Notes: a model not told the origin generated them from the sequence alone. Positions 1 to 9,003 are shown, counted from the stretch's first letter. The stretch: DNA of 64,000 nucleotides from Larkinella humicola (GCF_008727875.1 NZ_VTWS01000005.1:620001-684000); one strand, 5' to 3'. Made by a program: numbers and translations.

Positions 1-611
1 GCTCGTACAACCGGCGGTTTACGGGCCACTGCGGGTTGAACGTTGGGTTTTACCGCCACCGGTTTAGGCACGACCTTCGGCGCAGCGGGTTTTGGCGGCT
101 GAAAGTCGGGCCTGAACAGATAGTTACCGGTAACGGGGCTGGGTGCGGTTTGGTTGGGTGGTATCCAAAACAAACTGATGCTTCCTCCCAGCGGATCATT
201 GAAAAAATCGACCCGCAAGTCGTAGTACTGACCCGCTTTCAGATAAACATCGCCTTTAAAGGTCTGATTATCATTTAATCGCCACACGTCGATCACCTTC
301 TTGCCCCCCACCCAAAGGCGGATTCCATCGTCTACCGTAGCCGTAAATTTATAAACGCCGGTCGTGGGTGCATACAATTTCCCGGTCCATCGAACGGAGT
401 AATACGAGCGCCCAAGCCCCGGCCCCGGTCGGCGGCCCTCCCAATCAAAATCGATCTGCGGATCCATCCGGGTGAACACTTTTCGTTCGAAGTTCGTACC
501 ATCGAAATAGTCTCCCCTTAATCCATTTCCTGCCGTAGCTGTCGATTGACCATTGGCACTTTGCACCACAAACAGGCCGATCATCCCCCCAATCAAACAC
601 CTCGCGACCAT
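1..611 (-). CDS. Secreted PA14-domain protein, N-terminal part (runs off window)
   Basis: The reading frame opens at an ATG (609-611, minus strand) and stays open to base 1, so about 203 codons are visible and the C-terminus is missing. Residues 1-22 are a signal peptide ending near SANGQS. A PA14 domain follows (about residues 28-150), with the typical RGDYFDGTNFE opening, the VDDGIRLWVGGKKVID core and a late FWIPP. PA14 domains bind carbohydrate and are usually found in surface proteins or glycosidases. After it comes a linker rich in proline, lysine and valine, typical of a tether between domains. The downstream domain cannot be seen, so the full function is open: candidates are an OmpA-anchored surface protein or a carbohydrate-active enzyme. 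Confidence 0.8.
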   Translation of the reverse strand, partial: MVARCLIGGMIGLFVVQSANGQSTATAGNGLRGDYFDGTNFERKVFTRMDPQIDFDWEGRRPGPGLGRSYYSVRWTGKLYAPTTGVYKFTATVDDGIRLWVGGKKVIDVWRLNDNQTFKGDVYLKAGQYYDLRVDFFNDPLGGSISLFWIPPNQTAPSPVTGNYLFRPDFQPPKPAAPKVVPKPVAVKPNVQPAVARKPPVVR

Positions 612-698
612 AGCTTCAGCAGTTAAGTTTCGGATGTATTAAAGATAAATGCGAGCGGTTTTTAATGGTTTCGTTTTGGTACAGACGGCTGTTATTCC

Positions 699-1076
699 GT
701 TAAGAATGAAGAGGTAAGATGGAAGCGCCCGTTCGGTGAAGGATAGAAGGCGTCGTTCGGGTGAAGGCCGGAGGCCTTTTAATAGAAAGCGAGTCGCCCC
801 TTTAAAGAAGTATGACGGGAGTGCTCGTGCAGAATGGAAGGCGTCGTTCGGGTGAAGGCCGGAGGCCTTGCCTGTCAATAGAAAGCGGTTCGCCCATTTA
901 CCGATAGCTCCGGAGGAGCGGTCTGAGCGTGTCTTTTAGGCCGCTCCTCCGGAGCTTCGACTACCCAGGGTTCATTTATTACTATTAACAGGAAAGGCCT
1001 CCGGCCTTCACCCGAACGACGCCTTCCATTCTTCACCCGAATGACGCCTTCCATTCTGTACGGGCGCTTCCATCTT
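699..1076. repeat. Composite palindromic element behind a permease gene
   Basis: A 17-bp perfect terminal inverted repeat (716-732 with 1060-1076, AAGATGGAAGCGCCCGT) encloses further inverted copies of a GGCGTCGTTCGGGTGAAGG module and a central 16-bp perfect hairpin (906-921 with 941-956, AGCTCCGGAGGAGCGG). A word GTTAAGAATGAAGAG (699-713) precedes it. The element ends one base before the stop codon of the permease at 1078-3456. No protein is encoded. It is a non-autonomous extragenic palindrome of REP/MITE type; related copies occur at 12868-13057, 39219-39374 and 53687-53835. This fills the whole intergenic space 612-1077. Confidence 0.75.
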
Positions 1077-1077
1077 T

Positions 1078-3456
1078 TCATTCCGACCGCAGCGAGGTCA
1101 CCGGATTCATCAAAGCGGCTTTGATGCTTTGGAACGAAACCGTCAGCAGCGCAATCAGAATCGCCAGCCCGCCCGCCAGCACAAACACCCCGACGCTCAG
1201 GCTAATGCGGTAATCAAACTGTGAGAGCCAGTCGTTCAGGAAATAAGCCGCCAGGGGTGATGCCAGCAGACAGGCGACGATCACCAGCCCGACAAACTCG
1301 CGGGACAACAACCCCCATAAACTCACGACGCTGGCCCCCAGCACCTTGCGAATCCCGACTTCTTTGGTCCTTTGTTCGGCGAGAGAAGCCGCCAGCCCAA
1401 ATAGCCCGAGGCAGGCAATGAAAACGGCCAGAACCGCAAACACGCCCGCCAGTTTGCCGATCAGTTCTTCCTGTTTAAACTTGCGGTTGTAGGCATCGTC
1501 GACAAACTGGTAATCGAAGGGGAAAGCCGGGTTGAATTTCTGAAAAATCGGTTCGATCCGCGCCAGGGCTTCGGTCGTGTTGAGATTCGCAGCCAACCGA
1601 AAAATCACGTAACGTTCAAACGGACGGCCGGTGATCAGAATGAGCGGATTGACGGGCGTATACGGCGATTCGATGATCGAATTTTCGACCACGCCGACGA
1701 TTCGCAGCTTTGTGCCGGGGTCCCAGACAAAACTCAACTCCTGGTTCAGCGGATTCTTCAGCCGCATGGCTTTCACGGCTGCTTCGTTTAGAATGGCCGA
1801 TACCGAATCCGTGCCGTTGGCATAAAAATCGCGACCAGTTTTCAGTTCAATTCCCATCGTTTTCAGATAATCCGGCGAAGCGGCAATCAGGTTGAGCCGC
1901 ATGATTTCGTCGGGGGCTTTGCCCGACCAGTCCACCCGCGTGTCGCCCGTGATGGTGGTGGCCGGACTCGACGCTTTCGTCACGCTTTCCACCGCGCCAG
2001 AACCCAGCAACGCATTCCGAACAGCCTCGTAATTCCGGTTCAGATCGTTGGTTAGCGAAACCGTTAGCAACCGATCGGGATTATAGCCGATCGGGCGGTT
2101 TTTCGCGTATTGAATTTGTTGGTAGACCAAGATAGCACTGATGATGAAGGCAATACAGCCCGTAAACTGAGCGACCACCAGCACCTTGCGCGGCCAGTTC
2201 GCGTTTCGCCCAACGCGAACGCTGCCTTTCAACACCCGCACGGCCTTGAACGACGACAGGTAAAAAGCCGGATAACTCCCCGCCAAAACGCCCGTCAGCA
2301 CCGTAAAGCCCAGCGACAGCAGCCAGAAACCAGGTTTGGCCCACGGAAACGAAAGTTGTTTCTGAGTGATTTCGTTGAAAACCGGTAGAAAGAGCAACGC
2401 CAAAACCAACGCCAGCACGAGCGCCAGACCGGCAATCAGCAAGGATTCGCTCAGAAACTGGCCAACGAGCTGCGACCGAAACGAGCCAACGGCCTTCCGA
2501 ACACCCACTTCTTTCGCCCGTTTTTCGGACCGGGCGGTGGCCAGGTTCATGAAATTGATGCAGGCAATCAGCAAAACCGCCAGACCAACGATGCCGAAAA
2601 GCCGCACGTAGCGAATGAAACCGCCGGTATTTTTGCCGTTCTCGAACTCGCCGTATAAATGCCATTTTTCAACCGGGTGCAGGAAAGCCTCAAAAACCGA
2701 TTCCGGGTTATGCCGCTTGATCAGGCCCCGCAGTTTTTGGTTGACCTTCGCAGGATCCGCATTCGGATGCAGTTCGACCAGGTATTCGATAACGTTGTTG
2801 TTCCAGTTGGTCCGGCTGCTTTCAATCCAGGGCGCATTGGCTTCCAGGTGACTAAACGGGACCAGAAAATGAAAATCCCAGGCGGTGTTGGTCGGGAGCT
2901 TTTTCAAAACACCGGTCACTTTCAGGTCAAACGCGTCGTTAAGCCGAACGGTTTTCCCCATCGGGTCCGTCTGGCCAAACAGGGCGTTGGCGGTTTGTTC
3001 GGTCAGGACAATGGAATTCGGGTCCTGCAACGCCGTCGCCGAACTGCCCTGCCTCATCGGCAGATCGAACAGCTGTAAAAACGCTTTTCCGACATTCTGG
3101 CCTTTGCGAATCAGCTTTTTATCTCCAACTTTCAAGCCGTCTTCGGCTCGCAAATTGGTATTCAGCGATTCAACAACCCGCTTGAACTCCGGAATTTCGG
3201 TTCGCAGCACATTTCCCAGCGGGAGAGCGCCGTTGGCCTGGGTGGTGGTTTCGCCGTTGGCGGTCCGGTTGAGCATAATCCGGTACAGATTCGCTTCGTT
3301 TTTATAAAACCGGTCGAAGGTCAGTTCGTCCCAGACCCAGATGCCGATCAGCATGGCAACCGCCATGCCGACGGCCAAACCCAGGATGTTAATCAAGCTG
3401 AACCCCTTGTTTTTACGCAGATTGCGCCAGGCGATTTTGAAGTAATTTTGAAGCAT
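1078..3456 (-). CDS. FtsX/MacB-type ABC transporter permease (paralogue 1)
   Basis: A 792-residue inner-membrane protein of the double-FtsX family: an N-terminal helix (about 18-42), a periplasmic MacB-type domain, a block of helices around 285-430, a second periplasmic domain, and three C-terminal helices. It begins MLQNYFKIAWRNLRKNKGF and ends ALMNPVTSLRSE, the signature shared by all five paralogues here. EKRAKEVGVRKAVGS and EQRTKEVGIRKVLGA are the cytoplasmic coupling segments that normally contact an ATPase. No ATPase gene lies nearby, so the partner must be encoded elsewhere if one is used. Such permeases are thought to drive lipoprotein, peptide or drug export, but the substrate here is unknown. 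A palindromic element abuts its 3' end. Confidence 0.9.
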   Translation of the reverse strand: MLQNYFKIAWRNLRKNKGFSLINILGLAVGMAVAMLIGIWVWDELTFDRFYKNEANLYRIMLNRTANGETTTQANGALPLGNVLRTEIPEFKRVVESLNTNLRAEDGLKVGDKKLIRKGQNVGKAFLQLFDLPMRQGSSATALQDPNSIVLTEQTANALFGQTDPMGKTVRLNDAFDLKVTGVLKKLPTNTAWDFHFLVPFSHLEANAPWIESSRTNWNNNVIEYLVELHPNADPAKVNQKLRGLIKRHNPESVFEAFLHPVEKWHLYGEFENGKNTGGFIRYVRLFGIVGLAVLLIACINFMNLATARSEKRAKEVGVRKAVGSFRSQLVGQFLSESLLIAGLALVLALVLALLFLPVFNEITQKQLSFPWAKPGFWLLSLGFTVLTGVLAGSYPAFYLSSFKAVRVLKGSVRVGRNANWPRKVLVVAQFTGCIAFIISAILVYQQIQYAKNRPIGYNPDRLLTVSLTNDLNRNYEAVRNALLGSGAVESVTKASSPATTITGDTRVDWSGKAPDEIMRLNLIAASPDYLKTMGIELKTGRDFYANGTDSVSAILNEAAVKAMRLKNPLNQELSFVWDPGTKLRIVGVVENSIIESPYTPVNPLILITGRPFERYVIFRLAANLNTTEALARIEPIFQKFNPAFPFDYQFVDDAYNRKFKQEELIGKLAGVFAVLAVFIACLGLFGLAASLAEQRTKEVGIRKVLGASVVSLWGLLSREFVGLVIVACLLASPLAAYFLNDWLSQFDYRISLSVGVFVLAGGLAILIALLTVSFQSIKAALMNPVTSLRSE

Positions 3457-3522
3457 AAGCTGTTCGTCCTTGATGGTGTTTCAAGGTACGGACAACCCAC
3501 AAAAGTAGGGCGTTAAAAAAAG

Positions 3523-3597
3523 TTAAGAGTGAAGAGTTAAGAATGAAGAGTTGGCTGACGCATACATAACTCTTCATTCTTAACTCTTCACTCTTAA
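3523..3597. repeat. 30-bp perfect inverted repeat between permease genes
   Basis: Arms 3523-3552 and 3568-3597 are exact reverse complements with a 15-base loop. The arms are built from a GAAGAGTTAAGAATGAAGAGT-like purine-rich phrase. The right arm ends two bases before the stop codon of the permease at 3600-6038, and the left arm lies 67 bases beyond the start codon of the permease at 1078-3456. There is no run of T after the stem that would make a classic intrinsic terminator, though so long a stem could halt transcription or protect the mRNA 3' end. The same word recurs at 699-713 and 13043-13057. Confidence 0.85.
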
Positions 3598-3599
3598 TT

Positions 3600-6038
3600 C
3601 TATTCCGAACGAAGTGAGGAAACCGGATTCATCAAAGCCGCCTTGATGCTTTGGAACGAAATGGTTGCCAGCGCCACCAGCACGGCGGTTCCGCCCGCCA
3701 ACCCGAAGACCCACCATTCCAGATCAACCTTGTACTCGAAATTCTGCAACCACTGCCGGGTGGCATACCAGGCAATGGGCGAAGCAATCAGAAACGCGAT
3801 CAGCACCAGCTTCATGAAATCTTTCGACAGCAGCGTCACGATGCTGCCCACCGAAGCACCCAGCACTTTCCGGACACCGATTTCTTTCGTCCGTTGCTCG
3901 GTCATAAACGTTGCCAGTCCGAACAGACCCAGGCAGGCAATGAAAATCGCCAGCAGCGACGCCGTGACGAAAATCTTCCCGTATTGCTGCTCGGTCTGGT
4001 ATTGCTGGTTGTAATTCTCGTCAACGAAAAAGAATTCAAAGGGATTGCCGGGGTAGGTCGCTTTGTAAAGCCGCTCCAGAGCTCCCATTTTCGCCTGAAT
4101 CTGATCAGTGCCCAACTGAATGGTGAGCCAGTTCCCGTAGCGGCTGGGCATGAAAATAATCGGATCGATGGCTTCCCGAAGCGACTGGTGGTGGTAGTCT
4201 TTCACAACCCCCACAATTTCAAAGGCTTGCCCCCAGTTGATGATTTTCCCCACCGCGTCGGCCGCCGACGGGAAGCCCAGACGCCGGGCACCCGTCTCGT
4301 TCACCATCAGTTTGCCACTTTTCACGTAACCAGCCTCGCATTCGGTAGTCAGAAAATTCCGACCGGCCGCCAGGGCAATACCATACGTCGTCAAGTACCG
4401 GTGATCGATGAAACCCATCGAATACACGATTTTGTCAGCCTCTGCCTGCGGATTTTGCTTGACAATACCGCTGGTCGAGAAATTGTAAAAATTCCCCGGT
4501 ACGGTTCCCGAACTGGAAAAATTTTTGATGGAAGGTACTTGTTCCAGCTCGTGTTGAAAAGCCGCCGTCCGCGCTTGAAACGACTCGTCTTTTCCGACTT
4601 CCGGGCCGTGAATCACGACACGTTGCTCCAAACTGACGCCCAGATGCTGGTTTTGCATAAACTGCAACTGCCGGTACAGCACGAACGTGCAAATGATGAG
4701 GACCACCGACACGCTGAATTGAAAAACAACCAGCGATTTCCGCAGCGAGCCGCCTTTGGCACGGTTGCCAAAGGCGCCTTTCAAGGTCTGAAGTGGCTGG
4801 AAAGAGGATAACGCAAAAGCCGTATATCCGCCCGACGCCAGCGCACCGACAAGCAACAGGCACAATCCGATTAGCCAGAAACTATTGGAAGTCAGAATAC
4901 GGAGCGACAATTCTTTTTTAATTAGTTCATTGAATACGGTTTGCAAGCCGCTGATCAGCAGAATCGCCAGACCAAAACCAAGCAGGTTGAGCAGGAACGA
5001 TTCGCCCAGAAACTGGCCGATCAACTGTCGCTGACCAGCGCCAACGACTTTCCGCACGCCCACTTCTTTCGCCCGTTTCAAGGCCCCCGCCGTCGAGAGG
5101 TTGATGTAGTTGAACCAGGCAATCGCCAGAATCAGCACGGCAATCCCGCCCAGCAAGTAGACAAAAGCCAGCTTGCCCGTGGTCGGATACGGATCGCTGA
5201 GCGACGCACCCAGGTGGATGGTCGCGGCCGGTTGCAACACCATCCGGTTCTCGTCCGGCGGGCGGATTTTCTGCTTCAACTGATCAAATTTATCCTCCAG
5301 TTTTCGGGTATCCGTGCCTTCGGGCAATTGCAGATACGTCATCAGGTACGACCCGTCGAAACTGTCAAGCCGCGCCCAGTCGTTGCCGTTGAGGTTGGCC
5401 GGGTTCGCCAGCGTTTGCAGCGAAAACACCATACCAAACTGCATATCCGAATTTTGGGGCATGTCGGCATAAACCGCCGAAACTGTAAAAGGCGTTGTTC
5501 CAAACTGATTGTTCATCGTCACCAATTGCCCCAGCGCCTTCGCATCGCCAAAATACTTCCGGGCGTAGGATTCGGACACGGCTACCGTATTGGGCCGGGT
5601 CAGCGCGGTGGCAGCATCGCCCTGAAGGAGCGGAAACGTGAACAGGGTAAAAAAACTGGCATCGGCATAGGCGACGTCGGTTTCCCGGAAGGCCTTCGGC
5701 GACAGGCGGTTTTTCCCATCAGAAGCCGAAACGATACCGGAGATCGAATTGTCGACCACCCGGCAATACGTTTTCACTTCGGGAAATTGCTGCTTCATCA
5801 GCGTTGCCACCGCCGGAGCCATATCCGGCCAGACCTCGCCGGCTTTGTTCTGCCACAACATCCGGTAGAGCGTCGGCAGGTTGGCATGGAATCCGTTGAC
5901 GCTTTTCTCAAAACTGATGTACTCCAGAATCAGCACAAAAGCGGCAATGCCGAGCGCCAGCCCGGCCATATTGACGCCCGAAAAAACCTTGTTTTTCCAA
6001 AGGTTTCGAAACGCAATTTTGAAGTAGTTTTTGAGCAT
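3600..6038 (-). CDS. FtsX/MacB-type ABC transporter permease (paralogue 2)
   Basis: An 812-residue protein with the same plan as the gene at 1078-3456: start MLKNYFKIAFRNLWKNKVF, periplasmic MacB-like domain, central helices beginning ILAIAWFNYINLSTA, coupling segments KRAKEVGVRKVVGAG and EQRTKEIGVRKVLGA, three C-terminal helices, and end ALMNPVSSLRSE. The ATG at 6038 is chosen because it starts this conserved motif. It follows on the same strand as paralogue 1 but with a 143-base gap holding a perfect palindrome, so cotranscription is uncertain. About 105 bases upstream lies a pair of TGTCCG-N4-CGGACA boxes (6144-6181), likely a regulator site. Substrate and ATPase partner are unknown. Confidence 0.9.
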   Translation of the reverse strand: MLKNYFKIAFRNLWKNKVFSGVNMAGLALGIAAFVLILEYISFEKSVNGFHANLPTLYRMLWQNKAGEVWPDMAPAVATLMKQQFPEVKTYCRVVDNSISGIVSASDGKNRLSPKAFRETDVAYADASFFTLFTFPLLQGDAATALTRPNTVAVSESYARKYFGDAKALGQLVTMNNQFGTTPFTVSAVYADMPQNSDMQFGMVFSLQTLANPANLNGNDWARLDSFDGSYLMTYLQLPEGTDTRKLEDKFDQLKQKIRPPDENRMVLQPAATIHLGASLSDPYPTTGKLAFVYLLGGIAVLILAIAWFNYINLSTAGALKRAKEVGVRKVVGAGQRQLIGQFLGESFLLNLLGFGLAILLISGLQTVFNELIKKELSLRILTSNSFWLIGLCLLLVGALASGGYTAFALSSFQPLQTLKGAFGNRAKGGSLRKSLVVFQFSVSVVLIICTFVLYRQLQFMQNQHLGVSLEQRVVIHGPEVGKDESFQARTAAFQHELEQVPSIKNFSSSGTVPGNFYNFSTSGIVKQNPQAEADKIVYSMGFIDHRYLTTYGIALAAGRNFLTTECEAGYVKSGKLMVNETGARRLGFPSAADAVGKIINWGQAFEIVGVVKDYHHQSLREAIDPIIFMPSRYGNWLTIQLGTDQIQAKMGALERLYKATYPGNPFEFFFVDENYNQQYQTEQQYGKIFVTASLLAIFIACLGLFGLATFMTEQRTKEIGVRKVLGASVGSIVTLLSKDFMKLVLIAFLIASPIAWYATRQWLQNFEYKVDLEWWVFGLAGGTAVLVALATISFQSIKAALMNPVSSLRSE

Positions 6039-6143
6039 GGTCGTTTAGGTTTCTAAAATGGATGACTTATTCAGTCCAAACGCTGTACCAGAAAGAATAA
6101 ACTCCTGATTATAAAATAATTACATTACAGACAAAAAGCATTT

Positions 6144-6181
6144 TGTCCGCAAACGGACGACCTGTTTTCCGCTTTCGGACA
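6144..6181. promoter_or_regulatory. Candidate tandem operator, TGTCCG-N4-CGGACA
   Basis: Two 16-bp near-perfect palindromes: 6144-6159 (TGTCCGCAAACGGACG) and 6166-6181 (TTTCCGCTTTCGGACA). Each has one mismatch in a half-site. Their starts are 22 bp apart, two helical turns. They lie between a divergent pair, the permease starting at 6038 (minus) and the peptidase starting at 6316 (plus). The same arrangement occurs at 21937-21974 before another permease. The binding protein is unknown. Confidence 0.5.
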
Positions 6182-6315
6182 AGCCTGTAAAAACGTATAT
6201 GGCGACGTATAGAGGTACCCATAACGAAGCCGGTATTTGCAGCCACAATGGCGATTTCTGGGTTAGAATTGCTATTTTTAGGCCATCTCCACGGTTTTCC
6301 TTCATCACAAAATCC

Positions 6316-7617
6316 ATGACGCATCTTTTCAAAGCAGCGGTTTTTAGCTTCGTAATTATTTTCACCTATTCGCATGCCCTCCACGCGCAGGAGTCTGTTG
6401 CCGTCGAGAAACGCTACACGGATGAAATCAAAACCCTGGCAAATCGCCCGGCGGTGAAGGCGGTTTTTCAACATTTTGTGGCGTGGGAACCGCAGACGAA
6501 GCAGGACCTGATTACACTCACCGAAACCCCGGCTCCCCCTTTCAAGGAATCGGTGAAAGCCAAAAAATATGCCGCCATGCTGAAAGAAGCGGGCGTCGAT
6601 TCGGTCTGGATCGACGAAATCGGGAATGTGATCGGCAAACGCAAAGGCCGCTCCGGCCAGAAAACCGTGGTGGTCGAAGCACATCTGGACACGGTTTTTC
6701 CGGAAGGCACCGACGTGAAAGTAAAGCAAAAAGGTGACACGCTCTACGCGCCCGGTGTCGGCGACGACACCCGGGGGTTGGTGGCCATTCTGACGGTTTT
6801 GAAAGGATTGGAAAAGGCGAAGATCGAAACCGACGCGGATGTCTGGTTTGTCGGGGCCGTGGGCGAAGAAGGCCTGGGCGACTTGCGGGGTGTCAAGCAT
6901 CTGTTCAAAACGAACGGTTCCAAAATCAACTCATACATCGCCGTCGATGGCGACGGCATCAGCGAAATTGTTCACCGCGGTCTGGGTTCCTACCGCTACC
7001 GGATCACGTTCAAAGGGCCGGGCGGGCATTCCTACGGCGCGTTCGGCATCGTGAATCCGCACAGTGCGCTCGGAAAAGCTATTTATTATTTCACCAACGA
7101 AGCCGATAAATTCACGCGGCAGGGCATCAAAACCACCTACAGCGTCAGTGTCATCGGCGGAGGCACGTCGGTGAATGCCATTCCGTTTGAGTCGTGGATG
7201 GAAATCGACATGCGCTCCGAAAGCCCCGAACGGCTCAAGGGCATCGATCAGTTGCTGCAAGCCGCCGTTCAACGGGCGTTGAAAGAAGAAAATGGACTGA
7301 AACGCAGCGGCCCCGATCTGACGGTCGAGGTGAAGAAAATCGGCGACCGTCCTTCCGGCAAAATCGAGCCGACGGTGCCGCTGGTGCAACGGGCAATGGC
7401 GGTTTCCAAACACCTGGGTGCCACGCCCCAACTGGATGTTTCCTCGACCAATGCCAACACGCCGATTTCGCTGGGCGTTCCTGCCGTCACGATTGGCAGC
7501 GGTGGCAAGGGCGGAAACGTCCATGCGCTGAACGAATGGTGGCTGAACGACCAGGGCGTTCTGGGCCTTCAAAACGTCCTGCTGGTGTTGCTGGCCGAAG
7601 CCGGTGTAGCCAACTAG
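6316..7617 (+). CDS. Secreted M20-family metallopeptidase
   Basis: A 433-residue two-zinc exopeptidase or deacylase of the M20 clan. The ATG at 6316 is preferred over upstream in-frame starts because it gives a clean signal peptide (MTHLFKAAVFSFVIIFTYSHALHA). The catalytic core is intact: AHLDTVFPEG (about residue 122, metal His and nearby Asp), GVGDDTRG (bridging Asp), GAVGEEGLGD (catalytic Glu pair), YIAVDGDGI (metal Asp), and a late GKGGNVHALNEWW (metal His). Between these sits the lid/dimerisation domain. The secreted location suggests cleavage of small peptides or acyl-amino acids in the periplasm; the exact substrate cannot be read from sequence. It is transcribed divergently from the permease at 3600-6038 and may share its regulatory region. 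Confidence 0.88.
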   Translation: MTHLFKAAVFSFVIIFTYSHALHAQESVAVEKRYTDEIKTLANRPAVKAVFQHFVAWEPQTKQDLITLTETPAPPFKESVKAKKYAAMLKEAGVDSVWIDEIGNVIGKRKGRSGQKTVVVEAHLDTVFPEGTDVKVKQKGDTLYAPGVGDDTRGLVAILTVLKGLEKAKIETDADVWFVGAVGEEGLGDLRGVKHLFKTNGSKINSYIAVDGDGISEIVHRGLGSYRYRITFKGPGGHSYGAFGIVNPHSALGKAIYYFTNEADKFTRQGIKTTYSVSVIGGGTSVNAIPFESWMEIDMRSESPERLKGIDQLLQAAVQRALKEENGLKRSGPDLTVEVKKIGDRPSGKIEPTVPLVQRAMAVSKHLGATPQLDVSSTNANTPISLGVPAVTIGSGGKGGNVHALNEWWLNDQGVLGLQNVLLVLLAEAGVAN

Positions 7618-7650
7618 CCGACGCATTCTAAGCATAATCTAATCGTCCGG

Positions 7651-7684
7651 TTTCGCCCTAACTACCACGTTTACATTACCTTTG
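7651..7684 (+). promoter_or_regulatory. Candidate Bacteroidota promoter for nhaD
   Basis: TACCTTTG at 7677-7684 matches the -7 consensus TAnnTTTG of the Bacteroidota primary sigma factor. TTTC at 7651-7654, 22 bases upstream, resembles the -33 TTTG element. The ATG at 7708 follows 23 bases later, which argues against the in-frame TTG at 7687 as the start. Confidence 0.45.
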
Positions 7685-7707
7685 GGTTGGACAAGTCCAT
7701 CCGCTGC

Positions 7708-9003
7708 ATGACCACACTCATCATCCTCGTTTTCGTAATTGGGTATCTTTTAATTACGCTCGAACATCCCATCCGGCTCAACAAAACCGCTACGGCCCTC
7801 ATTACGGGCGTGCTTTGCTGGACCCTCTACATCCTGCATGTTCCGGAACCGGAGCCGGTGCTGGAGCGTCTGGGGCACCATCTTGCCGAAATTGCCCAGA
7901 TTCTGTTCTTCCTGATGGGCGCCATGACCATTGTGGAGCTGATCGATATTCACGATGGCTTTTCCATCATCACCGACCGCATTGCCAGCCGCAATGCGCG
8001 GGTTTTGCTCTGGCTGATTTGCGGGCTGACGTTCTTCCTGTCGGCCATGCTCGACAACCTGGCTTCGGCCATCGTGATGGTTTCGGTCACCCGCAAACTG
8101 GTGAAAGACCCGGAACAACGGCGGCTGATGGCCGGTATGATCATCATTTCCGCCAATGCCGGGGGCGCCTGGTCACCCATCGGCGACGTCACCACCACCA
8201 TGCTCTGGATTGGCGGCCAGGTCACGACGATGAACATCATTTCGCAACTGTTTCTGCCCAGTTTGGTCTGTTTGCTGGTGCCGCTGGTGTGGCTGACTTT
8301 CACCATCAAACCGACCTCCGAAACCGAAATTGCCACGACGAAAAAAGGCATCAGCCGCCCCTACGTTACCCCGCTTCAACGGCGCGACCGGCGCATTATG
8401 TTTGCCACCGGATTAACCGCCATTCTCTTTGTTCCGATCTTCAAAACCGTCACCCACCTCCCGCCCTACATGGCCATGATGCTGGCCTTAGGAGCCGTTT
8501 GGGTGGTTTCGGAGATTATTCATGCCGATAAAGATGAAGAACACCGCCAGCGATTTACGGCGGCTTATGCCCTCAGTAAAATCGACATTCCCAGTATTTT
8601 ATTCTTTCTGGGCATTTTACTGGCCGTCGGTGCCCTGCAATCGACTGAAATTCTTTCGCGTGTGGCTTTCGCACTCGATGAAGCTGTCGGCGATCTCGAC
8701 CTCATTGTAATGATCATCGGGGTGGCATCGGCCATTGTCGACAACGTCCCGATTGTGGCGGCAGCGATGGGCATGTATGATCTGACGACCTACCCGGCCG
8801 ATGCCAAACTCTGGGAATTTCTGGCCTACTGCGCCGGAACGGGCGGCAGTCTGCTCGTCATTGGCTCAGCCGCCGGAGTGGCGGTTATGGGCATGGAAAA
8901 GCTGGAATTTGGCTGGTATCTGCGCCGGATCAGCGGACTTGCCTTGCTGGGCTACATCGCCGGTGCTTTGACCTACTTTGCCGTCTACGGACTCACACAC
9001 TGA
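7708..9003 (+). CDS. nhaD: NhaD-type Na+/H+ antiporter
   Basis: A 431-residue polytopic inner-membrane protein of the ion transporter superfamily, about 11-12 hydrophobic segments. Family marks are the hairpin SAMLDNLASAIVMVS (around residue 120), NAGGAWSPIGDVTTTMLW (around 155-172) and a second-half repeat IVDNVPIVAAAMGMYDL, the two inverted discontinuous helices that carry Asp residues for Na+ and H+. It should expel Na+ (possibly Li+) in exchange for protons. An upstream in-frame TTG at 7687 is rejected because a promoter box overlaps it. The gene ends at 9003 and the convergent tenA stop begins at 9004, so the two share no spacer at all. Confidence 0.88.
   Translation: MTTLIILVFVIGYLLITLEHPIRLNKTATALITGVLCWTLYILHVPEPEPVLERLGHHLAEIAQILFFLMGAMTIVELIDIHDGFSIITDRIASRNARVLLWLICGLTFFLSAMLDNLASAIVMVSVTRKLVKDPEQRRLMAGMIIISANAGGAWSPIGDVTTTMLWIGGQVTTMNIISQLFLPSLVCLLVPLVWLTFTIKPTSETEIATTKKGISRPYVTPLQRRDRRIMFATGLTAILFVPIFKTVTHLPPYMAMMLALGAVWVVSEIIHADKDEEHRQRFTAAYALSKIDIPSILFFLGILLAVGALQSTEILSRVAFALDEAVGDLDLIVMIIGVASAIVDNVPIVAAAMGMYDLTTYPADAKLWEFLAYCAGTGGSLLVIGSAAGVAVMGMEKLEFGWYLRRISGLALLGYIAGALTYFAVYGLTH

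Noticed and set aside
699-1076. CRISPR array
   Set aside because: Repeats are inverted and unequal, with no regular spacers and no cas genes in the window.
3651-6056. Long open frames on the plus strand opposite permease 2 (3651-4811 and 4941-6056)
   Set aside because: They lie fully antisense to a clear conserved gene, have basic, low-complexity compositions and no family motifs; they result from base composition of the opposite strand.
7687-7707. TTG start giving seven more residues to NhaD
   Set aside because: It lies directly after a promoter -7 box and gives a non-family N-terminus; the ATG at 7708 begins the first membrane helix.
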